Source of the DNA: Zygnema circumcarinatum
Taxonomy: Eukaryota; Streptophyta; Zygnematophyceae; Zygnematales; Zygnemataceae
NCBI GenBank assembly: GCA_037447605.1
Contig: CM074808.1
Span: forward strand, 575,665 to 639,664
Reading direction: 5' to 3'
Length of the DNA stretch: 64,000 nt
Notes under the pieces: model-generated
What the model saw: the letters and a program-made list of their open reading frames with translations, nothing else
Told to the model about the DNA's origin: nothing
Databases searched by the model: none
Translations under genes and position numbers: made by a program
Part shown: positions 12,013 to 28,300 of the stretch, one piece after another
How the letters are laid out: every line of letters begins with the position of its first letter
Numbering within the stretch: the stretch's first letter is position 1

Positions 12013-14502
12013 ATGGGTGCAGGCGCCACGCGAGCCAGAGGGAGTCCGGAAGCTGTTTCTCCACCAGCAGGTTCGAGATTTCATTCAGGATGATTTGGCT
12101 AAACCGACAGGATGTATGATCGGGAGAATCTCTATTCTGTGTATTCCCAGCAGGTTGTTGGCTTCTCGTTGAATTTTCTTGCATGAGGCTCTCAGATGAA
12201 TGCACGAAGATGTCTCTTTTCCTCCTTAGTGCATTCCTTAGTAACATTACGTAGTGTTTATGTGGCAGACCAGAGCAGCAAGTCCCTGTGTATGCATGTG
12301 CAGGAGTTGGTAGCATTCTCAGAGGTATCAGCCAACTGACTTTTCAGACAAAACATCTATTTTCCTACATCTAGATTTGTGATCACATTTTCTTTGTTTC
12401 CTGCAGGTCAAAAAAACCGCGGGCGAGGCGGGAGAGGAATATCCCATGCAGTGCAATTGAATTCAGGGCGAGCTTCTTCAGGAAAGCTTCAGACTAACAA
12501 TGCTGCTGAACCTGAAGCTCAGGCTGCTGAAGACCTCCTTGGGCCTGCAACGAAAGCCTATCTGGCAGTTCTGAGGCAGCCAGTTTTAGGGTTCGTACCA
12601 GGAGAAGTGACTTCAGCAACAGGGAGGGAAGGAGGGAGTGCTACTCCGCAGCATCAGGAGGGTTCTGCCATAGAGGACGCCAATACTGCTGGGCCGGGTA
12701 ACGGCGGCGAAGTGTGTAAAAAGCTGAAGGGAGGGAGTGGTGAAGGTAGTGTGAGCGATGTGGGTGGACAAGCATCGGAAAATGGGCAAATATTCGGCTC
12801 ATTGTCGCCCCTGCAAATGCAGCCTGCTGAAGTAGAACCTGAGCAAGCGGTTGCCTTCGAACCACAGTCAGTAGTTGTGACCAGAATGAAAGAGGTTTCA
12901 GAAAGAGAAAGAGCAGATTTTGGAGCGGAACAGATGTTGGAAAGGAGAGAATTGGAAGCACTTTCGGAGCAGCATAGCAGCGTTCCCGCAGGAAGGATGG
13001 GGAGCTCACAGGAGCAGAGCGCAGGCGACAACTGTGCAAAGATTGAAGTTGGAACGGTCCTACCCGTTATTGAAAGGAACGAAGTCTTGGTGACGGAGTT
13101 GGATGAGGACGAAGGAGAAGGAGAAACGACAGAACGCCGTGGAGTTTATCAGGAGGCAGCCCGATGTCGACCTGTAAGTGGTGTCTGTGCAGTCCACGGA
13201 AATGCAGGAGTCAACTGGAGTATTGCTCATCTGGAAGTTATAAGTATACAGGGCAAGTTAAAAGTTGACGGATGGTGATTGTGGACAAATTAGAGTTTGT
13301 GAGAAGATACCGATTCCGACACATAACCATGAGGCACAGAAAGAGATGTGGAAGGAAAAATGGGGGTGGGAATAGGGAGCGCGTTATTGAGGCGCATATG
13401 AGAGACAGGGGAAAAGGAAGGAAAAAACTCAGTTGTGTTTTCAGCTGCCAACGGCTGCAGGAGCATGGTGCAGAGCCTGTACGAGGGTGTATTGCCTACA
13501 GGAGCATGAGGATTGAATCTTGAAATGTGGTACTAATAATGAACTGTAGTTTATTGAGGCTCACTGGCATACGAGGGTGTGAAATTGAATGGCCCGGGAG
13601 AAGTAAAGTAGAGAGGAGGGAGGTTGGGCAAGGAAATTGAGGGAGGGTTGGCGGGGAAAATGAGGAGGATCGAAACGGAAATAGGTCGAGGGAAGGGAGA
13701 AACTTGTGAGTAAGAGAAATTGCTGACGTTTCTTTTTTTTAGATGGTGGAACAAACTGAACACACGTAGTCGGCATTTTTGTAATGATTTGAAAATGGCC
13801 TGTCTGCTCTCAGGCGGAGGTGTATGTGGGAGACCTCTGTGTTCCCATTTCACCAAATGTGACCCAGCGAAAGAGGCATTCTACCACTAAGAAGCCCTCT
13901 ACATTGAACAATACTTCCAGGAAACGACCCCAGAATTACGACATATGCATTGAGGATCCAGCAGAGGAGGAGAGCAGGTGAGTTTTGGTTACAAACTTGC
14001 TAAAGAAAGGTAGTGTTGGAGGTGGAGCAATGGACTTGAGCCCTAAGGGCCTTCTAGAAAGAAAGCCCTTTTCAGAAACAGTTAAATACATTTTAGGTGA
14101 GTTTACATCAGGAAGTGATAACTTTCGGTGCTTTTGTCAGAAAGGTCAGCCTTTTGCAGAACAACGTTCTAATGGTCAGGGTGCTCCTTTCTTTGTCGCT
14201 TAAATGGAAGGAACTAAGATATTTTTCCATGACTGTATGCCTGTTTCTCTCTCCTCCCTCTTTGGGAGGGGACAATACTTCACTCCACTTCTTCGCTTGT
14301 CTATTCTTGACCCCACACATTTACTGTATGCAGAGCTGTGAAGACCGGGAGATATGAGCTTCGCTATCCTTCAGTTGACCATGATGTGAAAGAGAGGCAT
14401 GGAGGATATGCCGCGAGATATGAGCTTCGCTATCCTTCAGCTGACCATGATGTGAAAGAGAGGCATGGAGGACATGCTGGGGGGGAGCACAGCAGCGCAT
14501 AG
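12013..14502 (+). CDS. Unrecognised protein with basic N-terminus and C-terminal 22-residue tandem repeat
   Basis: I do not recognise a family. A four-exon model fits frame and splice signals: 12013-12070, 12407-13173, 13814-13977, 14334-14502, total 386 codons including TAG. The N-terminal part contains an RGG-like basic patch, GQKNRGRGGRG, followed by a long polar, Glu/Gln/Ser/Gly-rich, low-hydrophobicity stretch that is probably disordered. It has an acidic run TELDEDEGEGETTE before intron 2. Exon 3 has a lysine/arginine-rich segment (TQRKRHSTTKKP) that could act as a nuclear signal. Exon 4 holds two near-identical 22-residue units, each beginning RYELRYPS and containing DHDVKERHGG; the 66-bp DNA units start at 14350 and 14416. 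RNA or nucleic-acid binding is only a guess. The start exon is the weakest part of the model. Confidence 0.55.
14350..14481 (+). repeat. 66-bp in-frame tandem duplication inside exon 4
   Basis: Two adjacent 66-bp copies, about 14350-14415 and 14416-14481, differ at only a few bases, including a Val/Ala change and a Tyr/His change. They encode the repeated RYELRYPS and DHDVKERHGG peptide. The near identity suggests recent duplication. Confidence 0.85.
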
Positions 14503-15100
14503 AATGTCCCAATGCAGGTCCAAACTGTAAGACATCTCTACTTCTTACCGCCTCTCACCATTGCGTTTCCTTACCGCTCTTGTACTCTACAACATCCCTG
14601 TGAATACCGATGCTGAAGTAAATCTTTGCGGTGGAGTTCATCAGGTTGATTACTGTATATGTTGGAAGCATGTTAACGTTTGGGCCTTTCTATTGAGCCC
14701 ACGATTGAGGAGATACCGGTTTGGGATACCAGTCATGGGGTGAAAGGGAACATCTGAAATGGGAAGAGGGACCTTTCTGCACTGAAAAGTGATATCACCA
14801 AAGGGTTGGAGGAAGCACTGAAGCCTTCGATGTATGAAGACACCGTCTAGTTACTCCTATTCGGACACGTCCTATCTTTATTTTATTTTTTTGAAGTGTG
14901 TAAGTAAAGTAAGTTGGAGGGAATTTTGTTATTTTTTTCTTTGTGATAGGAGAGATATTTGCTTGCATACGTCTGTAAATGATGGTTTCTTACAGGTTAC
15001 ATTTTTGCGATAAAGGGAGATGAGGTCGAAAGTAGTGCGCATGGCAAAGGCGAAATGTAGAACCAATGTGAAACGGTCACAACTGACCTGTAAAACGAAA
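14503..15100. other. Gene-free stretch
   Basis: This is the presumed 3' UTR of the unknown gene followed by AT-rich DNA (14870-14940). No coding region or structured repeat is seen. Confidence 0.4.
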
Positions 15101-15163
15101 GAATGGCTATGGGGGGGTCTCGGCTTCTCGGCCTAAACTCAAGTTTTCGATGAAAAGCATGCA

Positions 15164-15905
15164 ATGGAGAAGATTAAAGCAACAAAATGCAATCGTATGG
15201 AATTTAAAACTGTTCCCATCGTCCCACGTACATCGATGCAGTCGCTCCCTTTGCCTCCTTCTTCCAGTTCCAACTCTCTCGATCCCTTCCAGGTTCCATT
15301 GCGTGATGCCCATAATTTGCTTCCGATTAGTGCCCAGGCTCGTCTCGTGCGCCCCCATTTGCTCCTTGCCGTTGAGTCTGTCCCGAGTGTCCAACCCACT
15401 TTGACTGAGGAGGTGGTTGTTGCTGAGTTTTGTACCCTTATTGCGGCTCTCCCTTCCGATGTTGCGCGTGCTAGGCTTCGCTCTTGTGCTGGTATTGGGG
15501 CAGGGGCTTGGTTGGCTGTAACCCCTATATCTTCCACTCTTTGTTTTACCCCCGGCCAGTTTCAGCTTGCAGCGTGACTTCGTCTTAGGCTCCCCCCACC
15601 CCCATTGCAGGGTTTTCCTCGTTGCGTTTGTGGTGATTCGATCGATGTGCAGGGCGTCATCTTCCTCGATGCGCGAACGGTGGCAAACCCATTTTGGCTC
15701 ATAATGTTGTGTGCGACGTGATTGCTGTTGTGGCACAAGAGGCCGCTTTCTTGTGCGACGTGAGCTGAGCCACATTGTGCCCCCTCGAGCGACTATTCGA
15801 GGCAAGGACGGAGTTCGCCCTGATTTGGTCCTCCCTAATGGACGGTGCTCGGCACATTTTTGGGGATGTTGTGTTGGTTGATCCGACACGTAGCGAGTTA
15901 TTGTC
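15164..15905 (+). mobile_element. Decayed retroelement-like ORF fragment
   Basis: The + strand encodes, from 15164, a peptide whose later part contains RLRSCAGIGAGAWLAVTPIS and FTPGQFQLAA, then a TGA at 15575-15577. The reading continues just beyond in shifted frames with RCVCGDSIDVQG, a HNVVCDVIAVVAQEAAF stretch and GKDGVRPDLVLPNG. This order (a GAGAWL block, a Cys-containing block, then an H-N / RPDLV block) resembles, from memory, the region downstream of reverse transcriptase in some plant and algal non-LTR-like elements. The frame is broken by at least one stop and by shifts, so it is a fossil. No reverse transcriptase catalytic motif is visible. The family assignment is tentative. Confidence 0.45.
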
Positions 15906-16490
15906 GCGTGTTGCGTGATTGTCCTTAGGTCCTTCGATCCGGCGCCAATGGTTGGCAACCAGTCGATTGGTTGCTCTAATGGTCCGACCTGTGAAAAACT
16001 TTCAATTTATGGCGCAAAACCAACCACAATTGTAATAAAAACATGGCACATTTTGCAAATCAGGACACCCCTGAGCCTGAATTCCTTGCTCCCAGTTGCA
16101 GTTCCGTTCTGTCCCGCGTGACCTGCAACGGTAAACGGAGCGTTCCTTGCATGGCCGGTCCGGCGCGCGTGACCGGCCGCCGTCGCGAGACGTGACGTGA
16201 CAGCGAGAGGCGTCCCTCTCCGCCGCTCTCGCCGGCTGCGGTCGACGGGCGAGCTCGGGACCCGCTCGGCCATGGCGGCTGGAGGGGCTCCGGTCTCTCA
16301 TTTTCAGCAAGGCTGGCATTTCAGGTGATTTTTTCGTCACCTTGACTATAATGTCCACGGAGATGTGGGTTTTGATGTTGGGGTTTAGTGTTTTGAAGAA
16401 GCCGAAAGTGATTTCGCGTAGTTCTTTGGAGGTCTGGTTTTCTATTATAGCGTTTGCACGATTCCGCGATTTCCTTTGAGAGAGTTGGAA
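15906..16490. other. Upstream region of the COBRA-like gene
   Basis: It starts with an isolated copy of the CAATGGTTGGCAACC motif (about 15945-15962), which also makes up the satellite at 28.3 kb. A GC-rich stretch follows at 16100-16290, with CGCG and GACGTGACGTGAC elements that could belong to the promoter. No gene is seen. Confidence 0.4.
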
Positions 16491-20861
<4,371 letters not shown>

Positions 20862-22082
20862 AGAGGAGGATAGAGATGAGAGTGATTATGGGTAGTGGAG
20901 GTGGGCATGAATGAGTTTGAATTTATTTGGGTTTGCATTATAGTTCTCGCTTTGGTGGTGGGGAGTGGTTAGAGAAGAGCGTCAACATGAGCATGTACTA
21001 CTGCAGTAACAAGAAACAAGGCACAAGGGCGATCAGCATTGTGTCGTTACTTTTACACTACCCATCTCTCCCTGATGAATAGAGGATATCTATCGCGTCT
21101 ACATTGATGTAAGGATACAGGTGCATCTGTTCAAATCCTGTCATCTATCTAAACTTCTCCTTTGTTGGATAAAGAAGAAAATGCATGTGATGGCTAGATG
21201 CATGTGTGCATGCATGTGGAGATTGAAACACATTTTCTTTGGCCCCCCTTCCCATCCTTCCCCTTTTTCTTTTTCTTGTTCATTTTCCTTCGTTCTCGTG
21301 GTTCCCCATGCTGATTTCGTCCATGTAAATTTGATGGCGTCATCGCCATCCAATCGACAACCTCCGTCAATAACTCCTCCCTGCGCTGTGCTCAACATTA
21401 GCCGTCGTCATCTTCACATCGAAGAAGTGCTAACGCCACAGCGAAAATGTCACCGCCAATCGACTAGATGTCGGTGGAAACATAGCCAATCAGAAGTCAC
21501 GACAATATGTCAATCAAGAGCCATCGACCATATGTCCGTGCTACTGCAGCCAATCAGGCAATTGGCAAGTTCTGTCGTTTGTGTGTGACCATGTAGTCAA
21601 CTCGCCGTCGTATCGAGCTTGAATTACAGCTATCGTGCGGGTATCGGCCTGTCGGCGCTGGCGCCATTACCGTACTTTCCGCTGGCCGGTGGAAGATCGC
21701 CGACGAACCCAATCGAGCTTGCCGTCGAAGGGAGAGAGAGGGAGAGGGGAGGAAAGAGAGGGTGAGGGCAAGAGAGGGAGAGAGGGAGAGAGGGCAAGAG
21801 GGGGAGAGAGGGCAAGCGAAGGAAAGAGGGAGAGAGAGGGATAGAGAGGGAGAGAGGGGGGAGAGGGAGTGAGGGAAAGGGAGGGAGAGAGAGGGAGAGG
21901 GGGAGAGAGGGAGAGTGGGAGAGAGGGAGAGAGTGGGAAGGGAGGGAGAGAGGGGTAGAGCAGGAGAGAGGGGGAGAGAGGGAAAGGGAGGGAGAGAGGG
22001 GGAGAGAGAGGAGAGAGTGGAGAGAGGGAGAGAGAGATAGCGGGAGTGGGAGAGAGGGCGAAGGAGAGGGAGGGAGAGAGCC
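20862..22082. repeat. Intergenic region with dispersed repeat copy and GA-rich tract
   Basis: At about 21318-21355, on the reverse strand, there is a copy of a short dispersed repeat also found at 46.3 kb and 63.4 kb (core GATGGCGATG then CGCCATCAAAT). From about 21725 to 22080 the + strand is a (GGGAGA)-like purine tract running to the start codon of the thioesterase gene. No coding region is recognised. Confidence 0.7.
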
Positions 22083-25036
22083 ATGTTACCACGTCTCCGC
22101 TCGCATCCCTCCTCCCTCTTCAGGGGGGCGAAAAAAACCCTTCCTTCTCTCCAATACCCCACACCCAAAAGCTCCAAACCATTCGAAACTCCCCCTGCCA
22201 ACCCCAACCTCTCCCACAATGGAAACATTCGTATTTTTATCACCAAAAACTTCAAAAACCATAATCATTCTACCAACAGTTCTATCCAAGATATCTCCAA
22301 CAGCATCTCAAAGTTGACCGCTTGTCACGGATTTCAGACCCATGTGGAGCTGCCACGTGGCAGCTTAAACGCAGACAAGGCCACCCGCCCAGGGCAGCAC
22401 CGATCGCCAATAACTGACTCCCTGTGGAAAATTGCGTCCGAAAGAAATTGGGACGGGCCGCCCCAAACAGAGCTCATCACAAAAACGGCCTCCGATTCGC
22501 TAACGGAGGTGCGTTACGCTTTTTCAACGGATTCAGTTTTACGGGAACGCTACAGAAATCCGTGGGGAGTCGTGAAAATAGGTCAAATTTTGGAGGATCT
22601 CGACTCGATCGCTGGCGCGGTGGCTACAAAGGTGAGGAGGGATTTGGATCACTTTTGGGGATTTTTATTAGATTTTAGGGTTTAAGGGTATTGAGGATTT
22701 TGCGGGGTTTAGGGTTGAAGGGTTTTAGGGCTTGAAGCCGGGCATTCCTTCCTTCAGGTTTTTTTTTTTTCTTATTCTTTGATGAAATTCGCGTTCAGGA
22801 TGTTGAAAAATGTTGAGGGTGCTTAAGACCACCCCTTTGCAGCTTCCTTCAGACCCTTCTATTTGCTTGCTCCTATTTATTCATTCATTTTTGGGTTTAT
22901 TAATTTAAAATTCCTTCTTTCTGATTGGAAGTAGATCATGGAGCTTAAAAAATCCCGAGCACCTGCACACCCCATCATTTCATTCTCCCTCACTTTCCCA
23001 TCGTAAAGGCGTAGCCAATGGCGGGGTGCCACCTGGCAGCACTGCGATGATAACGACAAAACCACCCGCCCGCTGCTCCTCGTGACGGCCTCCATCGACA
23101 AGATCACCCTCAGAAGGCCTCTTCTCCTGGATGCTGACGTGGCAGTCAGGGGAGCTGCCACGTGGGTAGGAAGGTCATCCATGGAAATCGCCATTGACGT
23201 CATCCAACCAGACGCACAAGGTGCGATAGATTCCGATTATCATTAAAAAAGAAAAAATTGGGCGCAATTTGTGTACATGTACTCCATGCGTAGACATACG
23301 AAAAGAAATAAATTTGCATTTGGGATTTTCCACAACTGATGCTCTTAACCTTTGAAGACCTAGAAAGTTGTCAACCTGAAATTGCAAAACTAGGTTGATC
23401 CTCCCTCCACTCTCTCTCTCTCCCCACTCTCCTCTCCCTCACTTCTCATCTCTTCACTCCTCACTCTCTCTCTCCCTCTTCCCACTCTCTTCTCTCTCTT
23501 CTCCTTTCTTCACTCAACTCTCTCTCTCTCCCTCTCCCCACTCTCTTCTCTCTCTCTTCTCCCCTCTTCTCTCTTCACTGAAAGCTCTCTCTTTGCATTC
23601 TCTTCTCTCACTCTCGCCTGCCGTCACTCAACACACTCTCTCTCTCTCTCTCTCGCCCTCTCTCTCTCCCACAGACCCCTCCTGCGATCCAGTGGCTGTC
23701 CATGCCAAGTTCACATTCGTAGGGCGAGACGCGAAGTCGAACGCGGCCGCTCCCCTGAACCGCCTCCGCCCCGAAACGGACCGCGAAAAAAAACTTTTTG
23801 CGGACGGCGCGGCGCGGGACGCTCAGCGCAAAGCCGAGCGCTCCAAACGGACCGGGGGAGAGGCCCGGGGCTCGGACCCATTCCAACCGGGAAGGTGCAT
23901 GCATGCACATGCACATGCATCTCTAAAACAAGCATTCCTCTCTCTCTCTCTCTCCCTCTCTCTCTCTCCCCCTCTTTCTCGCTCTCTGTCTCTCCCTCTC
24001 GCTCTAGACCATGCATATGCTGAACCATACCCCCAAACCTAAAACTCGAAACCCTCAACTTAACACCCTAAACTCTGAATCTTGGCAGCGATTTGCGGCT
24101 TATGGAGCTTCTAGAAGAGGGCCGGCTGATGTGTGAGATGCCGGCCCTTACTAGGGGAGACGCCCTCCTTGTGCGAGACACCCGCCTGGAGAATGCGATC
24201 ATCTGTCAGCCGCAGCAGCGCAACAGCTATGGCCGCATCTTCGGAGGGTTTCTGATGCGGCGCGCCTTCGAGCTCGCATTCTCCACCTGCTATGTCTTCT
24301 GTGGGGCACGCCCTCTCTTCCTGGAGGTTGACTATGTCGACTTTCACAGACCGGTACGGTTTAGGTTAGTTGTTTTTTGTTATTTTTTTGTTGGTTTTGG
24401 GATTTTCGAGTTTCTTGTGGTGTTTGTCTTTGGGTTCTTTTGGGTCTATGTGATAGTAAAGAAGTTGAGGATGTCTAAGGTGAGCGGATTCGCTGTTCTT
24501 AGGAGGATTTTGAAGTTTTTAAGCTGATGTGGGACCCGTCTCTTGCTGTTAGGTGGACATTGGAGACCTCCTGCGCTTCAAGTCGTGTGTTTTGTATACG
24601 GAGGCAAATCTTGAACGCCCAAAAATTCATGTTGAAGTGACAGCTATAGTCATGCAGCCGGAAGTGCGAAAGTCAAAGGTAGGGAACAGTTCTCTCCCTC
24701 TCCCTCTCCCTGCCTTTGTCCCACTGTACAAAGAAGTGTCACTTGCAGGGAGATAAATCTCAGACTAAAGCACTGAGCACTCCCACAGCCGTCTGAAACC
24801 TCAAAACCCTAAAAAGCCTAAAAAGTTCAGTCGTATTCGTGCGTATCACTGCCCTCATCATGTGGGCGAGGGAGGGAGGGCAGGTCTCCAACACGTTCTA
24901 CTTCACGTTCACGTTCGATCCACTCCCTTGCGGCCACAGGGGGGGCGTAGTGAAGCGCGTTATTCCCACAACGGAGGAGGAGGCGCGCTCCATGCTAGCG
25001 CGCTATGATGCGGACCATTTGGACCATGCCTTGTGA
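22083..25036 (+). CDS. Acyl-CoA thioesterase, ACOT9/10-like (hotdog fold), mitochondrial or plastid targeted
   Basis: Hydrolyses acyl-CoA to free fatty acid and CoA. Six exons, 22083-22631, 23040-23220, 23675-23894, 24089-24353, 24553-24678 and 24884-25036, splice into 497 residues, close to plant ACOT9-like proteins. The N-terminus (MLPRLRSHPSSLFRGAKK) is basic, Ser-rich and lacks acidic residues, typical of an organellar transit peptide. Family motifs are SDSLTEVRYAFSTDSVL, RERYRNPWGVVKIGQILEDL (first hotdog domain), TTRPLLLVTASIDKITL, GAATWVGRSSMEIAIDV, HAKFTFVGRDAKSNAAAPLN, and in the second domain QRNSYGRIFGGFLMRRAFEL and FLEVDYVDFHRP followed by VDIGDLLRFKS. The C-terminus ends MLARYDADHLDHAL. 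It is tail-to-tail with the cytochrome b561-like gene. The start is chosen as the ATG opening the transit-peptide-like stretch. Confidence 0.9.
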
Positions 25037-25776
25037 GGATGGGCATGGCAAGGTGCTGGTTATCTCAAATTCACAGAGCAGAGGGAATGGGAACATAGCG
25101 GATACAATCTCAAACCTTGCCTAAGAACTTCTGCTTTTGAAATTTCATTTCTTAAGGAGTAGAAATAGAATAGACATGTATATACATATATATTTTGTAT
25201 GAGAATGAATAAAGGATTGCCTAACGATGCAGCTGCATTCTCCTTCTAGATCACTTCAGCTCGTCGAATGCGCCGGAGATTTCAGTGGTGCTTGTGAATT
25301 CCAGCCAGTTGAACTCACAAATCAGTGTAAGTGTGTGTGTAATAAGTTCTAAGTGTAGAGTGTCTACGGGCCTCTTGGCACGAAGATAGAACACCACAGT
25401 TCCACACGCACGACATGCTCTGTGCTTATATATACAAATAAAACTGTTGAAATCCGAATAAAGTAGTTCGCAGTGGTCTCCATACAGTTAACCAGAATTG
25501 GAATCAGCCTCAAACCCAGCTCGCTACTAAAAGATCTAGTTCTAACGAACAATATTCAGAACACAAGTACCCTGGAAAAAGGGAAAGGAAAGGAGGGTCA
25601 TAATCCTGTATTCCTGTGCTCCCTATGCATACGCATGAGTATTCATACTTCCCACACGGCAGAAGGAGGACATGGCCTAGGTAGCCTTGTAACTCGAATC
25701 TGCGAGACCTCTCCTTACAAACAGCTCCATATGCCCCTTAACGTTTGACACAAACCAGAATCCCTTCCTCCCGTAC
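25037..25776. other. Convergent 3' intergenic region
   Basis: About 740 bp between two stop codons. It has AT-rich stretches with polyadenylation-like AATAAA words (for example near 25207 on + and 25436-25443). No gene is recognised; the small open frames lack support. Confidence 0.5.
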
Positions 25777-27558
25777 TCAAGGCTCGGCTCCCGAGTTATC
25801 CCCAGGATGGCGCGGCTTCCTGGGAGGAGCAGGAGCCAAAACCACCTTTTCCACTTCTGAAGGCCTCCGCTTTGCGGGCTTAGCCAAGGCTGCGGGCACT
25901 CTGAACCCCTCGGCCCTATGGGAGGTGTAGGTGTCATAGGAAGTATAGGAGCCGACTGAGGAGGGGGACCCTTTATAAACGACAGGCGACCTCTTTCCTC
26001 GATCATCAATAGACGCAGCAGGACCAACACTCGCCTTCCCAGTTTCCACATCAAGTGCAGGATCAACACGCGCCTTTCCTGCTTCCACATCAAGCCGAGT
26101 GTTTGATTGCTCAGACTTGCTTCTGGGAAGCTGTGAAGCTGCGCTTGGAGGCGATTCAGTGGCAGTGATGAGTCTAGTTGGCGTATCAATGTTCCCTGCA
26201 ATTGAAAACAGGCAGATTAGACCCAAATGTGCTAGTTCAAAAGCTCAACACAAACAAAAAAAAATGGGAATAGATTCGAGTTGTTACCGTTAGCCAACAT
26301 GGCTCTGCGACTTGAGGGCCACATGACTTCTGATGGAGGCCAAACTATCGCGTCAGCGTTTTTCTTGGGGCTCTTGGAAGAGGCCACCATGTCGACGTCC
26401 TTTGCAATAATTTTCAAAGGTGCTTCGTAGAACGGCACAAAGTGCAGAATAAAGTACACCACGAACAATGCTCCCGCACATGCTCCATACACGCCAATGT
26501 AGACCTACATCAGGAAATCACTGCATTGTTTATCAGACATATCAGGACAAAACAAGACAACAAAAAAAATCCTCCTCCACAAAACTAAAATTCGACGAAA
26601 AGGGCGGGTATATTAAGCAAGACTCCACACCTTTGTTCCTTTTATAAAGCGACGGTTCCCCTATTGACCAACATGCACATAAATCAGCACGCTCACCCAT
26701 TGTCTAGAGTCCGCAGTAAGATCGTGATACAGATATATGCCGTTGTAGCTCTCATACCCTGCTGCCAGAATAACCAGGACGCCTAAAAACCTGTGCAGTT
26801 TAGACCAGAAGCCTGTGCGTTTGCCACTCGCAGACTTTCTCCGAAAGCAGATACAGAAGCCGTTTAAGGCGATCAGCAGCAAAACGAAGAGGACAGCTGC
26901 GCCAAGCATGCCATGCCGAGACTTGAGCTTATCAACATTTCTAATCTCTGGAATTTTCCAATAGAGAATGCCGCTTCCTCCAACCGCGGCAACGCAAGCC
27001 GCAAGCGCCGCGATAAAGTGGAGAGCAGAGAAAAATCGCTGTCCCGCTGTGATCAGTGAAAATCTGCAGACGTTGGCAGCAAGCGTTGCTAGAGGCGTCA
27101 TTTCTAGATCAAACGGATATATGGTGATAAAGGAGGAGCCTCCATGCAGGACTTATGCAAGAAACAGAAAACTGAATGACTGCTTTACAAAATAAAGTGT
27201 GCTAAAATCATCGCACACGCTCCTGTAGTCAATCTGAGTCGCTCATTTTTTAGAAAAAAAAAACAGAACCTGGAATTTCGTATTGAATCTGGATCCTGAT
27301 TTCTGATTCAGACAACCGTAAGCTTTGCTCCAGAGTCCAACGATTATTGCTAGTCCGGATCCTGATTCGCAAAGCATTAGAAACGGTCTTCACATTTGCT
27401 TCACTTGAATTATGATTGAAAACAAATAAAGCATACCGAATAAAACACCTTATTGACAGAGCTTCTCACCTTCCCAAAACGAGGGAAAGCGGCAAAAATA
27501 CAGCGAAGGCAGCTGCTGACGCTATTCCATGGAACCTATACCACCATACTTCATCCAT
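25777..27558 (-). CDS. Cytochrome b561-domain membrane protein with long cytosolic tail
   Basis: Transmembrane electron-transfer protein binding two haems, of the type found in DOMON-associated b561 (CYBDOM) proteins. Minus-strand exons 27558-27470, 27063-26697, 26504-26288 and 26195-25777 join in frame to 363 residues. The four expected haem-ligand histidines are visible: FHGIASAAAF, ALHFIAAL, RHGMLGAAV and LHRFLGVLV. Five hydrophobic segments follow one another, the last VYIGVYGACAGALFVVYFIL. After that come about 190 polar residues rich in Ser/Pro/Lys, probably a disordered cytosolic tail. From ATG 27558 the protein starts almost directly at the first haem helix (MDEVWWYRFHG), with no signal peptide and no DOMON domain. 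An upstream exon may have been missed, or the protein may be core-only. Confidence 0.8.
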
Positions 27559-28300
27559 GTTTTGAATATCTCTCTCTCCCTCTCCCTCTCCCTCCTCCCT
27601 CTCCTTCTCCTGCTTTCAGATTCCAATTATCTCTCTACTCCTCCTATAAGCGACTCTTAAACACTTTTCTATCCAGACTCTAGCCTGCTTACGCTCGATA
27701 CGGGCACATAATTTGAATAAGTAGCCAATCGCGTTCAGTCTTCTGCAGATGGCAGCTGCCATGGCTCCCAGCCTGCCACGTGGCATGCCTGCAATTGCCT
27801 TGAAAAGAGGAAGTCCAGCCATTGTACGACGCGCCGCCCCATGGCTCCCAGTCCATGCGCCGGCACGCTGGCAGGCCGACCCGATGCTGCGGACAGGCCC
27901 CTGCCTGCCCGCCCGCCCTGCCTGCCTGCCTGCGCGTGATGGCGACCCCTGAAAGCGACCGCCATGGCCCGGCCTTGCAGGGAGCTGTCCACGCCAGCGC
28001 CGCCGCCCTTCTGCTTGGCGGCCCAAAAACAGGAAAAATCTGAGAAAAATGGGAAAACTGTTCTACGACACGTTCGCATGTAGCTTGGTAAGACTAGTTC
28101 CCGTTTCAGTCTTTTAGTTTTTGATTAGTTTCTGCGCTGACGTTTTATCTACGTCAGTACAGAAACCACGAGAGTCGTCCGGACCCCCTCCTCGCAGTTG
28201 CGCACATGGAAGGGCGCGCTGGAACTGGAACCTGGCTGGTCCTTTTCCATGTGCAATTTCCCGTTCCAGTTTCCTGCAGAAGTTGCGAACGCAGCCCGAA
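27559..28300. other. Upstream region of the b561-like gene
   Basis: It contains a CT-rich patch at 27568-27615 and GC-rich DNA with repeated CCTGCC/TGCCTGCC words (27890-27945). No DOMON-coding exon could be recognised on the minus strand here, and no other gene. Confidence 0.4.

Noticed and set aside
15107-15958. 283-codon minus-strand open frame
   Set aside because: The opposite strand carries the recognisable retroelement-like blocks; the minus frame shows no family motif.
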